Positions 25,189 to 33,852 are shown, counted from the stretch's first letter. The stretch is DNA of 64,000 bases from Streptomyces sp. NBC_00568 (GCF_026341855.1 NZ_JAPENW010000001.1:3153001-3217000), one strand, 5' to 3'. Translations and numbers: made by a program. Notes: generated from the sequence alone by a model not told the origin.

Positions 25189-25818
25189 TCAGTCCAGATC
25201 GTCGAAGGCGTCCGTGAAGTCCAGGTCGGATATCCCGGACACCCTCGGTGACGCGACGCGCGTAGCGAAGTCGTCGTGCCGGCGCGCCGTTTCCACGTCG
25301 TCCTGGATGACCACCCACACCGTGACCTCGCCGTGGATGTCGTCCCGGACACCCCAGTCCTTGGCCAGCGCCGTGATGATGTTCAGCCCGCGGCCGCCGC
25401 GTGCGGTGACCGAGGGCGTGGCGGGAACGGGGCGGGTCGGACCACCGCCGTCCGTCACCTCGACCGTCAGCCGTCCCGCCGGGTCGACACGCCACGTCGC
25501 GCGCACATCGCCGTCGCCCGCCAGGGCGTCGCCCAGGGGCCTGCCATGTCGGCAGGCATTGCTGAGCAGTTCGGAAAGGATCAGTACGGCGTCGTCGATG
25601 ACCGTTTCCGCCACACCGCCGGAGCGGAGTTGATCACGCATCCGGTGTCTTGCTTCCCCCACGCCCGCAGGGCCATGGGGTACGGCCATGCTCGACGACG
25701 TGGGCACCTCCTGTGCCACCACCAACGCCACCCCCGAGACCTCCTTTGCCCCACGCCACGGTGTGAATGCCCCTTTGGACTGGACCGGAAACCGGCCAAT
25801 CAACGTCTGCTGACGCAC
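25189..25818 (-). CDS. HATPase_c anti-sigma-factor-like ATP-binding protein
   Basis: About 209 residues. A 60-residue N-terminal stretch leads into a GHKL ATPase domain with N-box ILSELLSNACRHG, G1 EVTDGGGPT and G2 GGRGLNII. The domain keeps the ATP-binding layout of RsbW-type kinases. The C-terminal 40 residues are acidic. GTG at 25818 is my preferred start, though no strong ribosome-binding site supports it, and an ATG 44 codons later (MAVPHG) is possible. It has no sigma or STAS neighbour. Confidence 0.78.
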   Translation of the reverse strand: MRQQTLIGRFPVQSKGAFTPWRGAKEVSGVALVVAQEVPTSSSMAVPHGPAGVGEARHRMRDQLRSGGVAETVIDDAVLILSELLSNACRHGRPLGDALAGDGDVRATWRVDPAGRLTVEVTDGGGPTRPVPATPSVTARGGRGLNIITALAKDWGVRDDIHGEVTVWVVIQDDVETARRHDDFATRVASPRVSGISDLDFTDAFDDLD

Positions 25819-25945
25819 TCGTAACGATCGAATGCGGAACGAACGCGCCGGAGCACTCCCTGTGATCGGGTGGCCGATTCTCGATGGTTTTCGAGGGGCG
25901 ATCCTGGTGCTTTCCGTGGGGTGCCCGCCCTGCGGCAAGGCCAGG

Positions 25946-26755
25946 TCAGCGGCCCAGCTGACGCAGCACGGCGCGCGGGCGGTTGGTGATGATGGCGTCG
26001 ACGCCCAGTTCAACGCAGAGATCGACGTCCTCGGGCTCGTTGACGGTCCAGACATGCACCTGGTGTCCGGCTCGTTTCAGTCGTTCGATGTACCCGGGGT
26101 GACTGCGTACGATCCGCATCGAGGGGCCCGCGATCCGGACACCCGCGGGCAGTCGTCCGTCCCGCAGCCGGGGTGAGACGAACTGGAGCAGATACACCGT
26201 CGGCAGGGTCGCGGAGGCCGCCCGGACGCGGTGCAGCGAGCGCGCCGAGAAGCTCATGACACGCACCGGGGAATCGTCGGCGGACTCGGGGGCGTCCAGG
26301 CCGAAGCGCTTCAGCAGGTGCAGCAGCCGCTCCTCGACCTGGCCCGCCCAGCGCGTGGGGTGCTTCGTCTCGATGGCCAGCTCGACGCGGCGGCCGGCGT
26401 CGGCGACGAGCTCGAGCAGTCTCTCCAGGGTGAGGACGGAGGTGTCCTCGAGACCGCCGGGGGCGTGTTCCCAGTCGGGCGACTCGTCGCGGTTCTTCCA
26501 CGATCCGAAGTCCAGGGCGGCGAGTTCGGCGAGCTCCAGGGCGGAGACGGCCCCGCGGCCGTTGGACGTCCGGTTCACGCGGCGGTCGTGGACACAGACG
26601 AGATGGCCGTCGGCGGTCAGTCGTACATCGCACTCGAGGGCGTCCGCGCCGTCCTCGATCGCCTTCTTGTACGCGGCCAGAGTGTGCTCCGGGGCCTCAT
26701 CGGAGGCTCCGCGGTGGGCGACGACCTGAATCGGGTGCTGTCGTGCGAGGGTCAC
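25946..26755 (-). CDS. Glycerophosphodiester phosphodiesterase
   Basis: A 269-residue GDPD-family TIM barrel. The catalytic features are VVAHRGASDEAPEHTLAAY (His-Arg and Glu), LECDVRLTADGHLVCVHD (Glu, Asp, His), and the C-terminal VHVWTVNEPEDV. It hydrolyses glycerophosphodiesters to glycerol-3-phosphate plus an alcohol. There is no signal peptide, so it is probably cytosolic. The GTG at 26755 is the only start fitting the domain; its ribosome-binding site is weak. It is divergent from the HtrA protease gene. Confidence 0.9.
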   Translation of the reverse strand: MTLARQHPIQVVAHRGASDEAPEHTLAAYKKAIEDGADALECDVRLTADGHLVCVHDRRVNRTSNGRGAVSALELAELAALDFGSWKNRDESPDWEHAPGGLEDTSVLTLERLLELVADAGRRVELAIETKHPTRWAGQVEERLLHLLKRFGLDAPESADDSPVRVMSFSARSLHRVRAASATLPTVYLLQFVSPRLRDGRLPAGVRIAGPSMRIVRSHPGYIERLKRAGHQVHVWTVNEPEDVDLCVELGVDAIITNRPRAVLRQLGR

Positions 26756-27012
26756 CGCGTCATGGTGCCACCGTCGCGGTGCGGGCGTGAGGTGAGATAC
26801 GTCGCACTTCGACCCTTTTGGTGTTAAAGGTCCGTTATAAAGGATGGTCTTGGACGCACAGCCACCGCTTATGGTGCCCTGACGCCTCGTGGGAAAAGCT
26901 GACGGCGTACAAAAGCACATGCACAGCTGCATCGCGCCGGGCCATCGACAAGTGTGAGTGGGCGTGACCGAGTGCGACCGAGAACAACAGCCGTGGATCG
27001 AGGAGAAGAGCT

Positions 27013-28509
27013 GTGAGCACCGAGAACGAGGGCAACGCAGTACCCCCGGCCCCGTCCGCACCTCCTGTGCCGGTGGAAACTCCCGCTGCTTCCGCGCAGG
27101 GCGCCTCGCATACGGGGAGCGAGCCGACGGCTCCGATCCCCGCGGTGCCCAGCGCCCCCGGCGCACCGGAGCACGCGTCGGCGCCCGCCGGCATGCCGGC
27201 GTACGCGTCGGCCGGAGCCGGCCAGGGGCATGACCCCTACGGGCAGCAAGCCGGGGTCCAGGGCTCCGCACCCGAGGCGGGCTGGCCGCCTCCGCCGCCC
27301 GCCACTCCTTCGTACGCCGACGGCGGCGGCTCGGGAGCCGGCGGCTGGGGCTCCTCCTACCAGCAGCAGCCCGCGCCGAAGCCGAAGAACGGGCGCGGCG
27401 GCCTGGTCGCGGCGATCCTGGTGGCCGCGCTGGTCGCCGGCGGAGTGGGCGGCGGCCTCGGCTACTCCCTGGCCAAGAACAACGACGACTCCACCGACTC
27501 GACGACGGTCTCCGCCCCGAGCAGCAGCGGCGAGGTGAAGCGGGCCTCGGGCACGGTCGCCAACGTGGCCGCCCAGGCGCTGCCGAGCACCGTCACCATC
27601 GAGGCCCAGAGCAGCAACGGCGAGGGCGGCACCGGCACGGGGTTCGTCTTCGACAAGCAGGGCCACATCCTCACCAACAACCACGTGGTGGCGGACGCGG
27701 TCGACGGCGGCAAGCTCACCGCGACCTTCTCGAGCGGCAAGAAGTACGACGCCGAGGTGGTCGGCCACGCGCAGGGCTACGACGTCGCGGTCATCAAGCT
27801 GAAGAACGCGCCTTCGGACCTGAAGCCGCTCCAGCTCGGCGACTCCGACAAGGTGGCCGTCGGCGACTCCACGATCGCGATCGGCGCGCCCTTCGGCCTC
27901 TCCAACACGGTGACCACGGGCATCATCAGCGCGAAGAACCGTCCGGTGGCATCCAGCGACGGCAGCTCCGGCAGCAAGGCCTCGTACATGAGCGCCCTGC
28001 AGACGGACGCCTCGATCAACCCGGGCAACTCCGGCGGGCCCCTCCTCGACGCCTCGGGCGCGGTCATCGGCATCAACTCCGCGATCCAGTCGTCGAGCAG
28101 CGGCGGACTCGGCGGCTCCGGCCAGTCCGGTTCCATCGGCCTGGGCTTCGCCATCCCGGTCAACCAGGCCAAGTACGTCGCCCAGCAGCTGATCAAGACC
28201 GGCAAGCCGGTGTACGCGAAGATCGGCGCCTCCGTCTCTCTGAACGAGGGCACGGGCGGCGCGGAGATCACCGAGCAGGGCGCGAGCGGCTCGGCCGCCG
28301 TCGAGTCCGGCGGCCCCGCCGCCCAGGCGGGTCTCAAGCCCGGCGATGTCATCACCAAGCTCGACGACATGGTGATCGACAGCGGCCCGACCCTCATCGG
28401 CGCGATCTGGACCCACAAGCCCGGCGACACCGTCAAGCTCACCTTCACGCGCGACGGCAAGACCCACACGGCCGACGTCACCCTCGCCTCCCGAGAGGGC
28501 GACAGCTGA
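27013..28509 (+). CDS. HtrA/DegP-like membrane-anchored serine protease with PDZ domain
   Basis: A 498-residue protein. The cytoplasmic Pro/Ala/Gly-rich N-terminus (about 125 residues) precedes one membrane helix (LVAAILVAALVAGGVGGGLGYSL). The extracellular trypsin-like domain has the triad His224 (LTNNHVV), Asp257 (YDVAVIKL) and Ser340 (NPGNSGGPL). A C-terminal PDZ domain (GGPAAQAGLKPGDVITKLD) ends the protein. It acts in surface protein quality control. Start GTG with GAGGAGAAG upstream. It is monocistronic and divergent from the GDPD gene. Confidence 0.95.
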   Translation: MSTENEGNAVPPAPSAPPVPVETPAASAQGASHTGSEPTAPIPAVPSAPGAPEHASAPAGMPAYASAGAGQGHDPYGQQAGVQGSAPEAGWPPPPPATPSYADGGGSGAGGWGSSYQQQPAPKPKNGRGGLVAAILVAALVAGGVGGGLGYSLAKNNDDSTDSTTVSAPSSSGEVKRASGTVANVAAQALPSTVTIEAQSSNGEGGTGTGFVFDKQGHILTNNHVVADAVDGGKLTATFSSGKKYDAEVVGHAQGYDVAVIKLKNAPSDLKPLQLGDSDKVAVGDSTIAIGAPFGLSNTVTTGIISAKNRPVASSDGSSGSKASYMSALQTDASINPGNSGGPLLDASGAVIGINSAIQSSSSGGLGGSGQSGSIGLGFAIPVNQAKYVAQQLIKTGKPVYAKIGASVSLNEGTGGAEITEQGASGSAAVESGGPAAQAGLKPGDVITKLDDMVIDSGPTLIGAIWTHKPGDTVKLTFTRDGKTHTADVTLASREGDS

Positions 28510-28572
28510 CCCCCGCGCCGGGCATCCGACCCGTTACTCTTGTCCCCGCGCCATCGATCACCGGTGGCGCGG

Positions 28573-28657
28573 GGTGGGTTGCCCGAGCGGCCTAAGGGAA
28601 CGGTCTTGAAAACCGTCGTGGCGCGAGTCACCGTGGGTTCAAATCCCACACCCACCG
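28573..28657 (+). tRNA. tRNA-Ser (anticodon TGA)
   Basis: A class II tRNA of 85 nt. The acceptor arms are GGTGGGT (28573-28579) and ACCCACC (28650-28656). The anticodon arm is ACGGT-CTTGAAA-ACCGT with TGA at 28607-28609. There is a long variable arm and the T-arm GTGGG-TTCAAAT-CCCAC. The segment from the variable arm through the terminator is duplicated at 30092-30186. Confidence 0.96.
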
Positions 28658-28687
28658 CGTAGCAGTTCAGAAGGTCGCAGGTCAGAA

Positions 28688-28715
28688 GGGGTGCCTCTCT
28701 CCGGAGGGGCACCCC
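28688..28715 (+). terminator. Terminator of tRNA-Ser(TGA)
   Basis: GGGGTGCCTCT and AGGGGCACCCC form an 11-bp stem with one G-T wobble and a short loop, 30 bases after the tRNA. The copy at 30151-30178 forms the same stem with compensating base changes. Confidence 0.85.
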
Positions 28716-28821
28716 TTCCGCGTTCAGGTTGTCGCCCCCCGACTCGTCTGCTCCTGAAGGACCGGACGACAGACTCGCCCCCACCGACACGGCCACCGAC
28801 ACGGCCGCGGCTCGGTCAGGG

Positions 28822-29394
28822 TCAGCCCGGGTACAGGGCGGTGAGCCGGGGCAGCAGGGCGGTCATACGCTCACGGTCGTCGAAGTCGAGGTCCGGACCG
28901 ACCGCGGGGCGGTTCAGAGTGAAGGCGCTCTCGGGCAGTTCGGCGCCGGTCGCCCTCTCGTAGGCGTCCCGGGCGATGCCGAGGATCTCCTCGCCGTCGG
29001 GTTCGATCTCCTCGGGTGCCGACGCACGGATCTCCGGGAGCTCGGCCAGCCGGTCGGCGTCCGCGACGGCGCCTTCGAAGACCTCGCGGCCCTGGGCGAT
29101 CAGCCATCCGCGGAAGTAGTCGAAACCCTCGTCGAAGCAGGGGCCGCCGCCGCTGATGACCCGGGCCGCGGTCCAGAGGGGAGCCCGGTCGGACGCGGCC
29201 ATCAACTCCTGAAGGACCCGCTCGGCGTCGAGGATGTCCCGGGGGGCGTACCCGGCCAGTAGCGCGGTGGCCTGCTCGGCGATGTCCTGGGCGTCGGCCA
29301 GGTCGGCGGCCATGCCGCGGGCCCGCTCGATCAGGTGGGAGCGTCGGTGGGACCCCGCCCTTGCCGTGCACCGCCCTCCGCTGCCTCTCGTCAC
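28822..29394 (-). CDS. DUF4240-like protein, N-terminus uncertain
   Basis: Up to 190 residues. The core (LIERARGMAADLADAQDIAE ... TAARVISGGGPCFDEGFDYFRGWLIAQGREVFEGAV) matches the DUF4240 layout, a small helical domain of unknown function common in Streptomyces. The family normally begins with a short FW-containing helix just before LIERARG. Here that part is an Arg/Gly-rich run, so the N-terminus may be frameshifted or recoded. A shorter start at ATG 29313 is possible. The gene lies between the two copies of the tRNA-Ser 3' segment. Confidence 0.65.
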   Translation of the reverse strand: MTRGSGGRCTARAGSHRRSHLIERARGMAADLADAQDIAEQATALLAGYAPRDILDAERVLQELMAASDRAPLWTAARVISGGGPCFDEGFDYFRGWLIAQGREVFEGAVADADRLAELPEIRASAPEEIEPDGEEILGIARDAYERATGAELPESAFTLNRPAVGPDLDFDDRERMTALLPRLTALYPG

Positions 29395-29557
29395 CTTCAA
29401 GGCCCCAGCTGAATCGGTCAGATGGGCCCTCGCACGAGGAGACTCCCGTTCCGCCCGCGGTCCAGCCGGATGATCTTGGAGGCTAGGATCGGGCACAACC
29501 CCTCACCTGACCCGAGGGGTTCACGCTGCGATGCGTGACGAAGGAACGGGGTGCGAG

Positions 29558-29968
29558 ATGAAGAAGACCATCGCCAGAATCGCCATAGCTTTCGCCGTGG
29601 CCGTCGGCGGCGTGGTGGCCACCAGTGGTACGGCGAGCGCGTACGGCACCGGGGATTGCACGTACTCGAAGCAGAGGACGGCCTCGGGCAGCGGGGACAC
29701 GGTCATCCTTCAGGTCTGGCGGTGCCCGGACGGGCACGACTACGTCAAGGGGATCATCTCCGGCAGCGCCAGCGCCTCCCGCGCGCGGGTGTGGCTGGAC
29801 GACTCGATCAACGGCGGGAGCAGCTGGACCGCGCGCCAGTACACGACCAGCTCGTCGAGGTCGACGCAGACGCCGCAGAACAACCTGCTGTACGACGGCT
29901 CGCCGCACAAGGTGCGGGCATGTGGTGACACCAGCGGTCACCGGACCATCTGCAGTGCCTGGTACTGA
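29558..29968 (+). CDS. Small secreted protein
   Basis: A 136-residue protein. The signal peptide MKKTIARIAIAFAVAVGGVVATSGTASA is followed by a mature domain of about 108 residues with four cysteines (GDCTYS, WRCPDG, RACGDT, TICSAW), suggesting two disulfides, and many Ser/Thr/Trp. No enzyme motif is visible. The start at ATG 29558 gives a textbook signal peptide. The AAGGAACGGGGTGCGAG upstream fits a ribosome-binding site. The gene lies between the duplicated tRNA-Ser segments. Confidence 0.8.
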   Translation: MKKTIARIAIAFAVAVGGVVATSGTASAYGTGDCTYSKQRTASGSGDTVILQVWRCPDGHDYVKGIISGSASASRARVWLDDSINGGSSWTARQYTTSSSRSTQTPQNNLLYDGSPHKVRACGDTSGHRTICSAWY

Positions 29969-30091
29969 CCCGGCCGGGCATTGACCCAGCTGGTACCGAC
30001 CCCGGCCGGGTGACCGACCGGAGCCGGTCCGCGTCACGGAGCCGCCGCCCACTTCCCGTGGGCGGCGGCTCCGTGCGTACGGGGCAGTGGT

Positions 30092-30186
30092 GTCACCGTG
30101 GGTTCACGTCCCACACCCGCCGCAGCGGGTCAGAAGGTCGCACGTCGGAAGGGGTGCCACTCTCCGGAGTGGCACCCCTTCCGCGT
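30092..30186 (+). repeat. Second copy of the tRNA-Ser(TGA) 3' half and its terminator
   Basis: These 95 bases align with 28627-28723 with about a dozen differences and one 2-base gap. The copy covers the end of the variable arm, the T-arm (GTGGGTTCACGTCCCAC), most of the 3' acceptor strand and the terminator hairpin. The 5' half of the tRNA is absent, so it cannot make a tRNA. Such a partial copy is the usual trace of site-specific integration into a tRNA gene, or of a local duplication. Confidence 0.85.
30151..30178 (+). terminator. Hairpin in the tRNA-segment copy
   Basis: GGGGTGCCACT (30151-30161) and AGTGGCACCCC (30168-30178) are perfect arms around CTCCGG. Compared with the first copy both arms have changed together, so the stem is conserved. 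It may end transcription of the secreted protein gene. Confidence 0.8.
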
Positions 30187-30243
30187 GTCCCTGTCTCTGT
30201 CTCTGTCCCTGTCCGCGGGCGGCGGGACGCGTTGTCATGTCGG

Positions 30244-31020
30244 CTACTTGGGGTCGCGGTCGAACTGCGCCTTCGACCAGCGGTGGCCGAGGACGCTCAG
30301 GGCCAGGCACCAGGCGAGGGCGATCCAGCCGTTGTTGCCGATCTCGGTGCCGAGGAGGAGTCCGCGCAGGGTCTCGATGGCGGGGGTGAAGGGCTGGTAC
30401 TCGGCGATCGGCTGGAACCAGCCCGGCATGGAGTCCAGGGGGACGAAGGCGCTGGAGATGAGGGGCAGCAGGATCAGCGGCATCGCGTTGTTGCTGGCCG
30501 CCTCGGCGTTGGGACTGCCCATGCCCATGCCGACCGCGATCCAGGTGAACGCCAGGGCGAAGAACGCGAGCAGCCCGAACGCCGCCAGCCATTCCAGAAC
30601 GGTGGCGTCCGTGGAACGGAAGCCCATGGCGACGCCGACCGCGCCGACGAGGACCACGCTCACGATCGCCTGCAGCACGCTGCCGACGACGTGCCCGAAG
30701 AGCACGGAACCGCGGTGGATGGCCATCGTGCGGAAGCGGGCGATGATGCCCTCGTTCATGTCGGTGGCAACGGACACCGCGGTGCCGACCACGGTGGAGC
30801 CGATCGTCATCAGCAGGATGCCCGGCACGATGTAGGCGATGTAGGCGGAGCGGCCCGCGCCGCCGCTCATGGTGTTGCCGAAGATGTAGACGAACAGCAG
30901 CAGGAGCATCACGGGGGTGAGCAGCAGGTTGAGGGTGAGGGAGGGGTAGCGGCGGGCGTGCAGGAGGTTGCGGCGGAGCATCGTGGTCGAGTCGCGTACG
31001 GCGAGGGAGAGGGTGCTCAT
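30244..31020 (-). CDS. ABC-2 permease of a DrrB-type exporter
   Basis: A 258-residue membrane subunit with six helices. It starts MSTLSLAVRDSTTMLRRNLLHARRYP, the typical cytoplasmic entry of DrrB proteins, and includes NTMSGGAGRSAYIAYIVPGI and a C-terminal cytoplasmic tail. Its ATG overlaps the ATPase stop (ATGA). With the ATPase it should form a drug or lipid exporter. The substrate is unknown. The long reading frame to 31473 is antisense-free chance coding through the ATPase gene. Confidence 0.92.
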   Translation of the reverse strand: MSTLSLAVRDSTTMLRRNLLHARRYPSLTLNLLLTPVMLLLLFVYIFGNTMSGGAGRSAYIAYIVPGILLMTIGSTVVGTAVSVATDMNEGIIARFRTMAIHRGSVLFGHVVGSVLQAIVSVVLVGAVGVAMGFRSTDATVLEWLAAFGLLAFFALAFTWIAVGMGMGSPNAEAASNNAMPLILLPLISSAFVPLDSMPGWFQPIAEYQPFTPAIETLRGLLLGTEIGNNGWIALAWCLALSVLGHRWSKAQFDRDPK

Positions 31021-32003
31021 CGGACGGTCTCCTTGGGCTGGTTCGGCTGCTGGGTGGGCTGCTGGGTGGGCAGGGTGGTGCTGCCGGTCAGGGCGAAGAA
31101 GACGTCGTCGAGGTCGGGGGTGTGCACGGTGAGTTCGTCGGCTTCGATGCCGGCGGTGTCGAGTCGGTCGAGGATGGTGCGCAGGTCGCGTTGGCTGCCG
31201 TTGCTGGGGATCTGCAGGGTGAGGGATTCGTCGTCGCGGGTGGTTTCGTCGAGTGCGTGGGTGGCGGACTGGTAGGCGGCGGGGTCGGTGAAGCGGAGGC
31301 GGACGTGTCCGCCGGGGACGAGGCGTTTGAGTTCGTCGGCGGTGCCTTCGGCGGCGATCTTGCCGTTGTTCAGGACGGCGATGCGGTCGGCGAGTTCGTC
31401 GGCTTCGTCGAGGTATTGGGTGGTGAGGAAGACGGTGACGCCGTCGGTGACGAGTTCGCGGATGATCTGCCACATGTTGTGGCGGGAGCGGGGATCGAGG
31501 CCGGTGGTGGGTTCGTCGAGGAAGATGATCCGTGGGTTGCCGACCAGGGTCATGGCGATGTCGAGTCGGCGTTTCATGCCGCCGGAGTAGGTGGAGGCGG
31601 GCTTCTTCGCGGCTTCCGTGAGGTCGAAGCGTTCCAGGAGTTCGGTGGTGGTCTGTCGTCCCTCGGCGCGGGAGAGGTGGTGCAGGTCGGCCATGAGGAG
31701 CATGTTCTCCTCGCCGGTGATCAGGCCGTCGACGGCGGAGAACTGGCCGGTGACACCGATCGCGGCACGGACCGCCTGGGGGTCCGCGGAGAGGTCGTGG
31801 CCGCCGATCCGGATCTCGCCGGAGGCGGGGTCGGGGGAGATGAGCGTGGACAGGATCTTCACGGCGGTGGTCTTGCCGGCGCCGTTCGGGCCGAGCAGGG
31901 AGAAGACCGTTCCTTCGGGGACGGCCAGGTCGACGCCGTCGAGCACGGTCTTGTCGCCGTAGGACTTGCGCAGCCCGTTCGCCGCGATGGCCAGGTTCGT
32001 CAT
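31017..32003 (-). CDS. ABC transporter ATP-binding protein, DrrA-type
   Basis: A 328-residue ATPase. Walker A GPNGAGKTT (about residue 40), signature YSGGMKRRLDIAM, Walker B RIIFLDEPTTGLD and the H-loop region TTQYLDEAD are all intact. The C-terminal domain and a Gln/Pro/Thr-rich tail (PTQQPTQQPNQPK) complete it. DrrA homologues give self-resistance by exporting antibiotics or lipids. It is the second gene in the operon DUF4097 - ATPase - permease. Start ATG with GAGGAGCACC upstream. Confidence 0.95.
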   Translation of the reverse strand: MTNLAIAANGLRKSYGDKTVLDGVDLAVPEGTVFSLLGPNGAGKTTAVKILSTLISPDPASGEIRIGGHDLSADPQAVRAAIGVTGQFSAVDGLITGEENMLLMADLHHLSRAEGRQTTTELLERFDLTEAAKKPASTYSGGMKRRLDIAMTLVGNPRIIFLDEPTTGLDPRSRHNMWQIIRELVTDGVTVFLTTQYLDEADELADRIAVLNNGKIAAEGTADELKRLVPGGHVRLRFTDPAAYQSATHALDETTRDDESLTLQIPSNGSQRDLRTILDRLDTAGIEADELTVHTPDLDDVFFALTGSTTLPTQQPTQQPNQPKETVR

Positions 32004-32015
32004 GATCGGTGCTCC

Positions 32016-32684
32016 TCAGAGGCTGCGGGCGGCGATGTCGCCGTGGGCGGTGGTCGCGTGGATGGTCAGGCCGGGGGTGCCGTCGGTGTTCTTGAGCGTG
32101 TTGTTGATCCGGCCGTGGCTGGTGCCGGCGTCCAGGGCGGCGGAGACTCCGCGGGCGGCACCGACCGACACATCGCCGGACTCGGTGCGCAGTACGACCG
32201 CGCCGCGCACGGCCTCGGTGATCCGGATGTCGCCCTTCGCGGTGCTGATCTCCGCGGGGCCGCCCAGGCGGCCGACCGAGATGTCACCGGCGAGGAGGGT
32301 GAGGCGGACGCTCGCGGTCTCGTCGAGCTTGACGGAGCCCTGGGCGCCCTCGAAGGTGACGTCGCCGAGCCGTCCGACGCCCCGGAACTCGGCCATGGCC
32401 GCCTTCGCCTCGACCCGGGAACCGGCGGGCAGCTGGACCGTCACCTCGACGGACCCGGAAGCGCCGAGGATCCGGTTCTTCGCCCGTGAGGTCTCGATCC
32501 GCAGGACACCGTCGCCGTACTCGACCGTGGTCTGCTCCGCCGCCTTCACGTCGCGGCCCTTCGAGGCGTCCGCGGGCAGGACCTCGACCGTGGCGTCGGT
32601 GCGGTCGGCGGCGATGAAGCGGATGTGCCCCGCGGGGATGTCGAGGACGGCGGAGATCGGGGCGGTGGTGTCGAACTTCTGCAT
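32016..32684 (-). CDS. DUF4097 family beta-repeat protein
   Basis: A 222-residue protein made of repeating beta-strand units (SGDVSVG, KGDIRIT, HGDIAAR), the pattern of DUF4097/putative adhesin domains, with no signal peptide or membrane helix. The role of such proteins beside DrrAB exporters is unknown. It is the first gene of the operon, ending 12 bases before the ATPase start. The ATG at 32684 has AAGGAG eight bases upstream. The divergent HTH regulator at 32927 probably controls it. Confidence 0.85.
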   Translation of the reverse strand: MQKFDTTAPISAVLDIPAGHIRFIAADRTDATVEVLPADASKGRDVKAAEQTTVEYGDGVLRIETSRAKNRILGASGSVEVTVQLPAGSRVEAKAAMAEFRGVGRLGDVTFEGAQGSVKLDETASVRLTLLAGDISVGRLGGPAEISTAKGDIRITEAVRGAVVLRTESGDVSVGAARGVSAALDAGTSHGRINNTLKNTDGTPGLTIHATTAHGDIAARSL

Positions 32685-32747
32685 CGTGCGCTCCTTCTTC
32701 TGCCGCGTACGCTTCCGCGGCCCGCTGTTTCTGATGATGGAAACGCT

Positions 32748-32873
32748 ACGTTGCATTCATAGGTGCGGCAACGGTGTCGTTGCGTATTAATCCCATCAGT
32801 GCAGGTGGATGCAGAGAATTCATTGCAATGGTTCTGAATCTAATGCAACAACTGGGCATAGTTCGTTGCAATG
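32748..32873. promoter_or_regulatory. Divergent promoter region with four TTGCA-type sites
   Basis: This AT-rich stretch between the DUF4097 operon and the HTH regulator repeats one motif: GTTGCATTC near 32750, the perfect palindrome CATTGCAATG at 32821-32830, AATGCAAC near 32842, and GTTGCAATG at 32865-32873. The repetition, in both orientations, suggests operators for the adjacent regulator. Confidence 0.6.
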
Positions 32874-32926
32874 ATTTGGAAGTGAACGCTATAGTGGAGA
32901 CACCGAAGACCACGAAGGAGGCCGCG

Positions 32927-33661
32927 ATGCCGGGAGGCAGGCTCACCCAGCAGGAACGCCAGCAGATCGCGCTGGGGCTGGCCGACGGCCTCGCCTACGC
33001 GGAGATCGCCAGAAGCCTCGACCGTCCGACCTCGACGATCACGCGCGAGGTGATGCGCAACGGCGGCCCCACCGCCTACCGCGCCGACCTCGCCCATCGC
33101 GCCACCGAACACCGCGCCCACCGCCGCAGACAGGCCGCACCCCGGGGGGCGGAGGCGCCCCCGCAGGCCCACGGACGCGACGCCGAGGCGGTGCGCGAGT
33201 ACGAGGAGACGTTCACCACCGTCATGATGGCTTCGGGCGCGCCCAAGATGATGTCCCGGGTGATGGCCTGCCTCACCCTCACCGACGCGGGCAGCCTCAC
33301 GGCGTCCGAACTCGTCCAGCGTCTCCAGGTCAGTCCGGCGTCCGTCTCCAAGGCGATCGCGTTCCTCGAGAGCCAGGGCCTCGTCCGCCGGGAACGCGAC
33401 GAACGCCGCCGCGAGCGCTACGTCGTCGACGACGACGTCTGGTACCAGTCGATGATGGCCAGTGCCCGGTCCACCGCCCGACTGGTCGAGACCGCACGGG
33501 AGGGCGTCGGCATCCTCGGCCCTGGCACCCCGGCCGCCGCCCGCCTCGAGAACATCGCCCGCTTCCTCGACTTCGTCTCCGAGAGCATCGCCCGCGCCGC
33601 GGAGCAGGCCCGCGAAATCCTCCACACGAAACCTGAGACGACCTCGGACGACCCTGCCTGA
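32927..33661 (+). CDS. HTH regulator with IS30-like and MarR/GbsR-like domains
   Basis: A 244-residue DNA-binding protein. The first 50 residues (RLTQQERQQIALGLADGLAYAEIARSLDRPTSTITREV) are an HTH like the one in IS30-type transposases. A MarR/GbsR-like winged helix follows (SLTASELVQRLQVSPASVSKAIAFLESQGLVRRERDERRRERYVV), then a helical C-terminus. The ATG at 32927 is chosen for its GAAGGAGG site. Earlier in-frame starts have none. It is divergent from the exporter operon and probably represses it through the TTGCA sites. Confidence 0.88.
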   Translation: MPGGRLTQQERQQIALGLADGLAYAEIARSLDRPTSTITREVMRNGGPTAYRADLAHRATEHRAHRRRQAAPRGAEAPPQAHGRDAEAVREYEETFTTVMMASGAPKMMSRVMACLTLTDAGSLTASELVQRLQVSPASVSKAIAFLESQGLVRRERDERRRERYVVDDDVWYQSMMASARSTARLVETAREGVGILGPGTPAAARLENIARFLDFVSESIARAAEQAREILHTKPETTSDDPA

Positions 33662-33772
33662 GCCGGTTTCGGATCGCGACGAGACAGCCGCCTCGCCGGG
33701 CGCGGCGTATGGGCCTCGCGCCGGATCCCGCGATCCGGGCCGGCCCGGTGCCACGCGCGGCGCGGATGAACG

Positions 33773-33801
33773 GCCCCTGACCGGGTTTCCGGGTCAGGGG
33801 C
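33773..33801. terminator. Hairpin between convergent genes
   Basis: GCCCCTGACC (33773-33782) pairs with GGTCAGGGGC (33792-33801) around a nine-base loop, between the stops of the HTH regulator and the prim-pol gene. It probably serves both strands. Confidence 0.75.
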
Positions 33802-33852
33802 TGTCCGCGTCTCGGTTGCCGGTTGCGGATGGCCCGCTGTCCGTCGGCTTCC

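Noticed and set aside
30092..30186. A second functional tRNA-Ser
   Set aside because: Only the 3' half is present. The anticodon arm and 5' acceptor strand are missing.
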